Assembly (NCBI GenBank): GCA_036346275.1
Contig: CM070721.1
Coordinates: forward strand, 55,453,869 to 55,517,868
Length of the DNA stretch: 64,000 nt
DNA from: Otatea glauca
Taxonomy: Eukaryota > Streptophyta > Magnoliopsida > Poales > Poaceae
Reading direction: 5' to 3'
Of the stretch, positions 56,300 through 64,000 are shown piece by piece. The notes under the pieces are model-generated. The model was not told the origin of the DNA, did no database searches, and saw only the letters and a program-made list of their open reading frames with translations. The number at the start of each line of letters is the position of its first letter. Position 1 is the stretch's first letter. Made by a program: the position numbers and the translations under genes.

Positions 56300-57510
56300 A
56301 TTGTGTGGTCAAGGTTTGTATTATGTGTTGATACAATTGCATATTATTGTGAACTGTGCTATGTGATGTGTTTCTTATTTGTGTGGTTGTAGGACTTTAG
56401 AGCTAGGTCATGTTGAGGTGGAGGAGATCGGGACTAGGCTAGAAGAGCTGAGGTCCAGAACAGTCAGGAGACGTCGGAAGATGACTGAGGCCTGGAGGTA
56501 GTTGCAAGCCGGGAAGACAAGGAACCGAAGCATAGTGCACTGGTGATAGACATGGCGGCAACGGTATGGATCGGGACTAGGCTCAGGGAGGAGTCGAGGT
56601 CTAGAACGGTCAAGGAAGCTGCTGTCGTCATAGTGAAGCGATGAAGGACATGTGGCGTGCCAAGTGACTTTGGCCTGTTTGCAAGCGAGGACAGTTTGGG
56701 GGAGTCCGGACGCGTGAGAAACTTAGCGGGAAGTCATTGGGTTCACATGGTGGATGACGAAGCATGAGCGATGCTTCGAGAGGAAGGAAAACTGGTCATT
56801 GGGGTAAATCGATAATTTATCTAATACCGGCAAACGAAGCGGTTTGGAAAACCGCGGTGGTGCCCTAAGTGGTTTAGGTCACGTCAAAGTGGAGTTGGAC
56901 ACAAATTCGTGCTCGTAGACTGAATTGGCGTCAATGTGTAGGCCGCTTTGAGAAGCGTGCTCGTGTAAGTGTAAATACCGATGTTGGATTAACGGGTTAG
57001 CCTATATAAATATGGATGGTATCCGCATGTGTGTCCAGATTTAGGGGTAGGATTGTCTCTATTATAAGGAGATGTAGGGGGAGGAGAAGCCTCAAGCTTA
57101 AGAGAAGGATAATGTTTTCTACAAGATTTTGGTTTTCTTGTGTGTATGAGTGCTTCTTGGGAGCTTTGACCTTAGAAGGAGAGGTTTTTTTAAATACCCA
57201 TCTTGCTTTGAAATGAAATCAAAATTCGTGCTCAAGTTTTGCCTCTTGTTTTGATCTTCCCTCTTCTTGAGTTTTCTTTGTGATTTCTTCTTCTTTTGAT
57301 CTTGTATTGTCAAGGATGAATGATTGATTAGTGAGTCCTCTTGTGGATTAAATCCCAATCATCTAGGCAGGCTCTCATCATCAAGTGATTTCTCTAAAAA
57401 TCTCTTTTTGGCTTGATAAAGAAGTTTTTAAGGTAAATCTTAATCTTAGACGTTTGAAAGCAATTATATTGATGTTCTTGCATCCTGGGACATGTGGAAG
57501 GTTATCTAGG
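56300..57510 (+). repeat. Second, truncated copy of the outer LTR-like repeat
   Basis: Collinear with 44396-44852 plus 50746-51620, apart from divergence: agatcgggactaggctagaagagct, catgtggcgtgccaagtgac, tcattggg, gatgcttcgag, a TATA-like tatataaata (57003), and aatcatctaggcagg. It lacks the ttggg insertion seen in the other copy, so it shows the empty target site. It stops before the LTR-like end. Confidence 0.7.
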
Positions 57511-58394
57511 ACACGCGGCAGGAGCAAAAGAGGCCAGATCCAAATGTCAGCTTACACATATATACTAGTCGGCGCAGAGGATTGTTGGGGTCACTTAACT
57601 AACCCCTAAATGACAGTAAGATTAGGCCCGATCACATGACTTAGGACGCCTTTTAATTTTAAGGGCACGCTTTTGTCGGGGCGTGGTGCACTTAGACGGC
57701 TGGCTAATGATCCTAGCTCAGATCGGTGCCGCGCACATGGGCTTCTCCCCCGCGACACGGCACGGCGCCGCTGCGGGCACTTATAATACGCGGGTTAATC
57801 GGGACACGTCGGGAGATTAGCCGGGATAATCAAAGCCTTACTATAGGCGGATTAATGATGATTATTTCTTCTGTCCAAGTTTATAGATGTATTTTCTCTT
57901 TGCATATAAGACAAGGAGATATTGAAAATGATTATAATGTCCCTAATTGTTAACTATATGCACTATATTCAATTCATATATGCAGAGAATACCAATTAAA
58001 TATGGATATTGATTAGGAGTATAAAGAAATCATCACACTAATTTTTTGTATTACAATATTAACTATGTTCTATAGTTATAAATAGACCTATTAAAAAACG
58101 TCCAGTAAACTTAACGGAGTGTAACGTCTTACTGGCCGGACGGGCATTTAAAATTGCATTCCCTTCGCAGCCGTGAGATGCAAACACTTTTTAATCCGAA
58201 CTGGAGATCGAAGTGGTGAGATGGAATCATGCGTGGGTTGATTTTGAGCAGAAAGGTCGATTGAAGTTCATGCTTGAGCTGTGATCGGTGGGAAAAGGGT
58301 GTCTTTGGCATGGTCCAAAGGTGTGCAAGATGAACCGGGTTCGAAGTACTTTAATGGCAGGATTAGTTCACTAGGCGGGCACTGCTAACCGAGT
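57511..58394. other. Intergenic with a possible decayed Stowaway-like MITE
   Basis: The segment 57855-58125 starts ttcttctgtccaagtttatag and ends with acgtccagtaaacttaacggag, resembling the ctccgtcc termini of grass Stowaway/Mariner-type MITEs, but the ends are poorly matched. The rest (57511-57850 and 58126-58394) shows nothing recognisable. Confidence 0.3.
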
Positions 58395-58775
58395 CCTTCT
58401 ATTTTCTAGCTTCCTCAAAAATAATTTTTTATTTTACAAAAATGACTCTCTCTCTCTACCGACCGCGGAAGGCACAACAAATAACATGTGTCATCTGTCA
58501 CGTTCGGAGAGTTTGGTAGTTTTTTGGGAAGCTAAACGAGGGGTCGAGTGCGCAAGCTCCTTCCGAGCTAGGAAAGCGCGGCAACGAGGTAGGCCCGACA
58601 GTGCTACCGTGGTCGGTCGGCCTGTCGTGGACACGAAAAGCTACCGAACTTCTCGGGCGTGGTAGGTGTCACCTGGCAAGCTTTCTGTAGTTAGAAAGAT
58701 GACTATTTTTACAAATTCATCCAGAAGACAATTAGATTTATAAAAAAAGATTGTGAGGGGCTAGAAAAGCTAAGG
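58395..58775. mobile_element. MITE, about 380 bp, with inverted ends
   Basis: The left end (ttctattttctagcttcctc) and the reverse complement of the right end (tagcttttctagcccctc) match, and similarity continues inward to acaaaaatgactctc against gtaaaaatagtcatc. The centre is GC-rich. A related truncated copy lies at 60945-61165. No coding; no clean TSD identified. Confidence 0.6.
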
Positions 58776-58861
58776 CTTCCTACTAATCGATCGTCAGGTC
58801 AGGTCCCATTAGATTGTACTTGGGTGGAATTCGGTGAGGTGGGATTTGGTTACAAAGTTTT

Positions 58862-59241
58862 GATTAAGAGGGTAAATATTAGGTGTAAATTGCAATTGAG
58901 TGTAAACTTTGTAAAAACCATGTGCAAAAGCTTACAATACAGCCATATAGGGGAGTGGTATTCTCTAGTCATGTAAAATTTTAATATCAAACCTAATCAC
59001 AATTGGGGGATATGAAAAAGATAAGTTGTAGATGCAGTGATTTGACTTTTTCACTAGATTTTGTTTTTTCTTCGTATCTCCTGAATGTTATTAAGTTTGG
59101 TATTGAAATTTTCTGTGGATGTAGGGTGTATCCTCCTCTATACCGACAAGTTTGTTAGTAATTTCTGAAAAAAATTATACACGATATCCATAAAGTTTAC
59201 ATTCATTTTGGGTTCCCACTTGATATTTTTACCCCTTGACT
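58862..59241. mobile_element. Foldback-type MITE, about 380 bp
   Basis: The left arm (gggtaaatattaggtg then tgtaaactttgt) matches the reverse complement of the right arm (ggggtaaaaatatcaagtg then tgtaaactttat) over about 55 bp. The centre is AT-rich and non-coding. The superfamily is not determined. Confidence 0.6.
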
Positions 59242-59510
59242 AGATAGTTCTAACATTTGTGGTTCTTAAAACCATCTGTATTCTTGGGGAGATCAGTTCT
59301 GCTAGTTCATTGTATGATCAAACATAGATACTAGAATTGGCTAGCTGGCTACTAACCTCGGTCGAGAGGTGCATATATACTTCGTAGTGTAAGTTGCTAG
59401 CTACCCTAATAAAGAATGTCCGGATCATTGAGTTGACTATAAGGGCCAGTTGCACTCAGGTATATATGTTATCAAGCAGGGTAATCATACTATTGGTCTT
59501 AAAATTATAA

Positions 59511-60337
59511 TCTCTACTACTTCTAATTAGTATTTGGTGGCAGTGATCCTTTCTCCTTTAAAATATCTGATTTGTTAGATCTGATATAAACGGCTAAGAT
59601 AGAAGAGAATTTAATTATATCTTAGATGGAAAGATTTTATCATATCTTTTTTGAATAGAAATATTATTTTATCATATCTCTATTCACATGTTCTTACTAT
59701 GGAAGGATGTTATTCATATATTTTATAAATGGAATGATTTTCTCATCATGTCCTGTATGGATAGAAGGATATACTCACCATATCCCATAATACAGGAATT
59801 CCATCTCATCATATCTAGAAATGCATAGATTAAAAGGAAAGAATCACGCAACCAAATCACGTGCCAATCACGAAGATGTCAGGGAGACCTACCTTCTATC
59901 CGCCTGCGTACGCTGCTTTCTGCTTTCATCTAATCCCTATTAGAGGGCACCCACTCTCATCTCCAGGAGGACAGGCCGGTTGGTAGTGGAGACACACGCA
60001 GGAAGAGAAGAGAAGAGAAAGACTGCGTGCAAGAAGCAAAAAGATTTTCTACAAGAGGAAGACAATAACTTTCTCGTTCTTCAATGGTAAGGATTGATAT
60101 CTCTCTACTAATTCTAATTAAGAGTTGGTGGCGATCGTTCATTCTTCTTCAGAGTATTTGATTCGTTGGATCTAATATGAACGGTTGAGATGGAAGAGAA
60201 TTTAACCCGATAGTCAAATCTCTTCGGAGGAACAAACTTTTTCTACTATTGAAACATAACTAAAGTTAGTGTTCTTTGCAAATAATTTTTTTTGTCGCAA
60301 ATTGAGTTTTCGTTGCAACGCACGGGCACATAACTAG
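59511..60337 (+). mobile_element. Non-autonomous Helitron, about 830 bp
   Basis: The 5' end TCTCTACTACTTCTAATTA follows an A (59510). The 3' end has the grass Helitron signature: a palindrome CGTTGCAACG (60311-60320), then cacggg and CTAG (60334-60337). A second 5' end, tctctactaattctaatta, starts at 60102, and the 105 bp after each 5' end are homologous (ggtggc, gttggatctaatatgaacgg). There is no RepHel gene, so it is mobilised only in trans. Confidence 0.75.
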
Positions 60338-60344
60338 CAGACCA

Positions 60345-60485
60345 TAAATGATACTTCCTCTGTTTACGTTTATATTTTTTACATAAATGCATTGAGTATA
60401 GTGTAGTAAGCAATCTAGTCATTTTCAATAATTTTTTAATCTACGTAAAAAGATACGTTTTATAAACTTGGATGAAAGGGGCAGA
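60345..60485. mobile_element. Small Stowaway-like MITE (probable)
   Basis: Left end tacttcctctgtttacgtttata and right end acgttttataaacttggatgaaagg are diverged inverted repeats of the type seen in grass Stowaway MITEs. About 140 bp, immediately after the Helitron. Confidence 0.45.
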
Positions 60486-60944
60486 ATACAAGGTCGGGTA
60501 CAGTGGATTAGCATCATTTGCGCCGAAGGTTTGTTTAGCTCCATCTCAAATTGGCCTATCTTATCCCTTGGCCATTTGAACCTGTCTTAACGGATGTGCA
60601 TTGTACGTACAACCAAGTTTTGATAGTTTGATTTTGTAAATGTCATCCAACCAATCTTCATCCCTTGTGAAAGCAAAGTTTACACAGGATTCGTCTTTTC
60701 AGTTTTGACTTGTGAGCTCTCCCTAATGAGACGTGGGAATTTTCGACAGATTAGATCAAGACAGCTTTCTAAAACTCTTATCTAAATGTACTTCATCGTA
60801 AACAAATCCATCTTATCCGAGTCTGGTTTGGAAAGCAGGATTTTCACTGAAATATTGAAATTTCACAGGAGTTAGTTCACAGAGAAAACTTGCCAGAAAA
60901 GCGTGCGGATGGACGAGGATGGGTAAAAGTTACGAAGCCTCTCT

Positions 60945-61165
60945 TTTTCTAGTTCCCTCGAACATTTATTGCAAATATAATTTTCTTTTAAATAGATTTA
61001 TAAAAATAGCTCTCTCCTCAACAGTAGAATTTACGTTATATGACACGTCACTTACCGTGTCTAGGGAACTCAGTAGCTTATCAAGAAGCTGTTGAGCGTA
61101 GAAAACCTAAGTAACAGCACCTACCGGGCATTGTGATCTCGGTAGGAGCTCCTATCGACGACTAG
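60945..61165. mobile_element. Truncated copy of the 58.4-kb MITE
   Basis: The left end tctttttctagttccctc and the inner tttataaaaatagctctctcc match the left arm of the element at 58395-58775. No right arm is found, so it is a partial copy. It lies about 480 bp upstream of the AHL start codon. Confidence 0.45.
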
Positions 61166-61180
61166 ACTCGTCTTACTGCG

Positions 61181-61525
61181 TTTTTTATATAGTAGATGAC
61201 TTATGTTGTGATAGGGCTAGATTTGAAGAAAAAACATCGGAAAATCTCAAACATCAAACGTTAGCACTTGGACGATCGAGCTGCGCTGCACCGCTACACG
61301 TATCGGTGTCGACTGTCGAGGATGCTGTCGTGCATCTACCTACACAACGCACACATGCCGCGCCTTCTCGTTGCGCTCCACGTCCGGCCACTCACGAGCC
61401 TCTCCAAGTCTCCATGCTCCCGAGCCAGCCGCGACCTCTCTCTCTCTGGCAACTAAGCAAGAGAGCAAAGGCAAGCGACACGGACGCATCAAAGTGGCAA
61501 AGCTCTCTCTCTCTCTCTCTTTCTG
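61181..61525 (+). promoter_or_regulatory. Possible AHL promoter and CT-rich leader
   Basis: tttatatag at 61184-61192 is a candidate TATA box. A CT microsatellite (61503-61520) and further CT-rich sequence near 61436 lie in the likely 5' leader, as is common in plant genes. The transcription start is not determinable here. Confidence 0.3.
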
Positions 61526-61639
61526 TTGCTATCTTTCAAGATCTGAGAGGAGGCAGGACACCAGAGCAGCAAGAAAGGGAGCCAACAGGCTGTGGAATTC
61601 TACTGTAGAGTCAGTGACAGATTGGAGGAGTCTACGTGC

Positions 61640-62449
61640 ATGGCCAGCAACAACAAGTGGTGGCAAGCGGCGCTGGACTTCCCGCCGCCGCAGCAGCCGC
61701 CGCTGCTGCAGCAGCATCAGCAGCCACCGGCAGTGACCATGCCAGCGCCGGCTCCAGCGGCCGTTGCTTCGCCGGAGAGCAAACAGCAGGCTCAGCCGGC
61801 CGCAGCGGCCTCACCGGGCGCTGCGGGGACCATCGTGCCGCTGCGGAGGCCGCGGGGGCGGCCTCTGGGGTCCAAGAACAAGCCGAAGCCGCCGGTGATC
61901 ATCACGCGCGATAGCCCCGACGCGCTCCACTCGCACGTCCTCGAGGTGGCCCATGGCGCGGACGTGGCGGCGTGCGTCGCCGAGTACGCGCGCCGCCGCG
62001 GCCGCGGCATCTGCGTGCTGGGCGCGTCCGGCGCCGTCGCGGACGTCGCCGTGCGCGGCGCGGCCGCCCCGCTGCCTGGGCGCTTCGAGCTCCTCTCCCT
62101 GACCGGCACCGTGCTCCCTCCCCCGGCACCGCCCGAGGCTTCCGGCCTCGCCGTGCTGCTCTCCGCAGGCCAGGGTCAGGTAGTCGGGGGCTGCGTCGTA
62201 GGGTCCCTCGTCGCCGCCGGCCCCGTCACGCTCTTCGCCGCTACCTTCGCCAACGCCGTCTACGAGCGCCTCCCCCTTCCCGACGCCACCGACGTCGACG
62301 TCAAGCCCGATCTCTCGACCGCCACCGCCATTTCGGCGTCGCAAGAAGTACAACCGCAGCTGCCATTGGCATCCTCTCAGCCTCTGGCCATGGGCGCGGG
62401 CTACTCCGACCACCGCACGCCTCCGTACGCGTGGGGAGGTGGCGTCTAA
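61640..62449 (+). CDS. AHL: AT-hook motif nuclear-localised protein (AHL), single exon
   Basis: 269 residues from ATG 61640; an upstream in-frame extension to 61592 begins with GTG and is not needed. The N-terminus is Gln/Pro/Ala-rich. The type I AT-hook is RGRPLGSKNKPK (residues 72-83), which binds the minor groove of AT-rich DNA. The PPC/DUF296 domain (about 86-210) includes LHSHVLEVAHGADVAACV, the conserved hexapeptide region as GRFELL (147-152), and GQGQVVGGCVVG. The intronless structure with one type I hook fits clade A AHLs. These nuclear proteins form trimers and usually repress growth-related genes. The exact member is not identifiable; no lesions seen. Confidence 0.93.
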   Translation: MASNNKWWQAALDFPPPQQPPLLQQHQQPPAVTMPAPAPAAVASPESKQQAQPAAAASPGAAGTIVPLRRPRGRPLGSKNKPKPPVIITRDSPDALHSHVLEVAHGADVAACVAEYARRRGRGICVLGASGAVADVAVRGAAAPLPGRFELLSLTGTVLPPPAPPEASGLAVLLSAGQGQVVGGCVVGSLVAAGPVTLFAATFANAVYERLPLPDATDVDVKPDLSTATAISASQEVQPQLPLASSQPLAMGAGYSDHRTPPYAWGGGV

Positions 62450-64000
62450 GCAACCTATGGATCATGCTTGCTGATCTTGGTCCTAACATCCTCTAAAGAG
62501 CTAGGTTTTGGCAACTTAATTGTTGGGCTAACACAATTTGCATCATGCATGAAATTGATTAATGGCCAGAGTGCTCATCTTGGGCTTTCTTTCACCTTTC
62601 GTTGTAGTGTTTTTTTTTTGTGGAATATGGGGCATGACGTGTGACCAGGAAGAAAAGTTTGAGCAAGATCAGCAGGAAATGGTGATAAAGTACACATCAG
62701 GCAATGGCAAGCCAAGTATTTTGTGTGGTTAATTGAGGTGAGTGTTCCAGTTTTACAAGCTTGCTTGGTACTTGGAGATCGGCTCTTAGCTTAGGCTGAG
62801 ACAGTGCAAAAAAAAATTCTTCTTACATCTGGTGGCATTCCCTACATGTGATTAATGACTGAGAAATTATTTAGGATTTCATTTTAAGCTGTTCTTGCTT
62901 GTCTCGCTAATTAATATCCAATTTCCATTTGGGCTGTGTTTTATGCCTGCTATTGTACATGGCCTCCACTTGTTGGCTACATTTCTAAATCATGGTGTGT
63001 TTGAATTCTGATAGTTTTTCTTAATTTGGTTCTACTATTTGTTGTTAGATTATGTGTTCCTCCTTCCATTTCCTATGTTCTTTCCCTTGATACAGTGCAC
63101 TGCTACTAATAGAAGGGTTAACCTTGGCAAAATGTATGCACTTACCCAGTTCAAAGCCTAATTAGTACCAACTATGCAATACGTTTGTATCGCTCACTTC
63201 TCAGCTAGTGTTCATTTTCAATCAAAATTTCAAACTTAGTGAGGTGATGAGAATATGCAGCTATGCAGTACAGTCCATCGGTCAATGGTCAATCCTACTG
63301 CTTCTCCATTCCAAACCGGAAGAAAATGCTTTTACTTGTTCTCTTTTGGATTTGTTCATTCAACGCTTCAACTTCAATTATAGCCTTACCCAGCGTTTTC
63401 TTTTGAGACAGTGCAAAAGTGAAAAGCCTCACTCGGTTCCATCTACATGGCTGAGAACAGGCAGTTTTTTTAACGGGTTTGATAGTATGGGTAAGCTCAC
63501 GTGCTCTTATTTATTATGCTGTGATATAGACTTGTAAGCTTTTATTTATTACGCTGTGATATAGACTCACAAGAAACGATCAATTCTAAAATACGTAGTT
63601 TTCTGGTATAATTTCTTTAAAAATCTGTAGTTTTATAAAATAAAAGTTAAAATCTATAGTTTTTTTAATAATATATAAAAAACAGGTAGTTTTGTGAATT
63701 TTAGTCTTTTCTTTTCTTAACCATGATGCCCGGTGTTCAAAACAAGCAAAGTTTGATGCAGCATCATCCATGCAAAGCAACCATAGCCTGGAATGTTTTG
63801 TAAAGAAACAGCAGCCTGCCATTGTAACATCCAAAGTGTAGGCTTTTGCATGTGCATGGAACCGCGCATCCTTCCCTCTTCTCGGCCCCTGTTCACTTTT
63901 GACACATCAGAGAGGAAGGATCACTCTCCAAGCTGTCAGTGACTCAGTGTTGCAGTAGAACTCTTTGAATTGATCGCATTTTTAGTCTTTTTCTTTCTTA
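62450..64000. other. Downstream of AHL, no gene seen
   Basis: AT-rich. The first few hundred bases are probably the AHL 3' untranslated region. A direct repeat of about 33 bp (ttatttattatgctgtgatatagac, then the same with one change) lies at 63505-63570. Sequence at 63590-63700 repeats ctgtagtttt-like words. Open frames here are short and unrecognised. Confidence 0.5.

Noticed and set aside
59511..60207. LTR-like direct repeats (59511 and 60102)
   Set aside because: The repeats start with a Helitron 5' end rather than TG, have no TG...CA borders or TSD, and a Helitron 3' end follows.
61592..61639. Upstream start of the AHL protein
   Set aside because: The extension begins with GTG, not ATG, and its residues do not resemble AHL N-termini; ATG at 61640 is preferred.
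61811..62413. 200-codon minus-strand frame opposite AHL
   Set aside because: It is the shadow of the GC-rich AHL coding sequence on the other strand.

Overview
This is a plant nuclear window, almost certainly from a grass (Poaceae). The repeats are grass-type Maximus/SIRE-like Copia, Tat- and chromovirus-type Ty3/gypsy, CACTA, Helitron and MITE sequences, and the two host genes are GC-rich plant families. The species cannot be fixed from sequence alone. There is no bacterial, organellar or rDNA sequence.

Layout. About 1-2.6 kb holds degenerate repeats, a perfect hAT-type MITE and a SINE-like tRNA-derived unit. From 2.2 to 52.2 kb lies one nested pile of transposable elements, whose order can be read from target-site duplications (TSDs). 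The oldest layer is an LTR-like repeat with a palindromic minisatellite (2.29-2.66, 43.7-44.85 and 50.75-52.17 kb). A minus-strand chromovirus (2666-43703, TSD gtgag) inserted in the minisatellite. A minus-strand Tat-lineage element (3281-37108, TSD ccgtg) inserted in the chromovirus 3' LTR. A plus-strand Maximus/SIRE-like Copia complex (7808-28957, TSD gcttg) inserted in the 5' leader of the Tat element's antisense gene. A CACTA element (about 16650-25711) lies inside the Copia complex. Separately, a pol-less LTR element (44853-50745, TSD ttggg) inserted in the outer repeat.

From 52.2 to 64 kb the sequence is genic. A six-exon cinnamoyl-CoA reductase-like/dihydroflavonol reductase-like SDR gene reads on the minus strand (52827-54926). 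A single-exon AT-hook PPC-domain (AHL) regulator reads on the plus strand (61640-62449). Between them are another copy of the outer repeat, several MITEs and a non-autonomous Helitron with a doubled 5' end.

No retroelement here looks autonomous. Each has frameshifts, stops or deletions, and in three of them a truncated 5' LTR is fused directly to internal sequence. The most unusual signal is in the LTR of the 44.9-50.7 kb element. It has about 20 copies of a hairpin with a near-constant TGTGT loop and different but self-complementary stems, which is compensatory variation within one LTR. Three other LTR-type repeats in the window carry arrays of their own palindromic motifs. Also notable are an antisense gene with its own TATA box in the Tat element, an array of AAGTGGTATC motifs resembling the initiator-tRNA primer-binding core, and a 3 x 172 bp higher-order repeat in the CACTA element.
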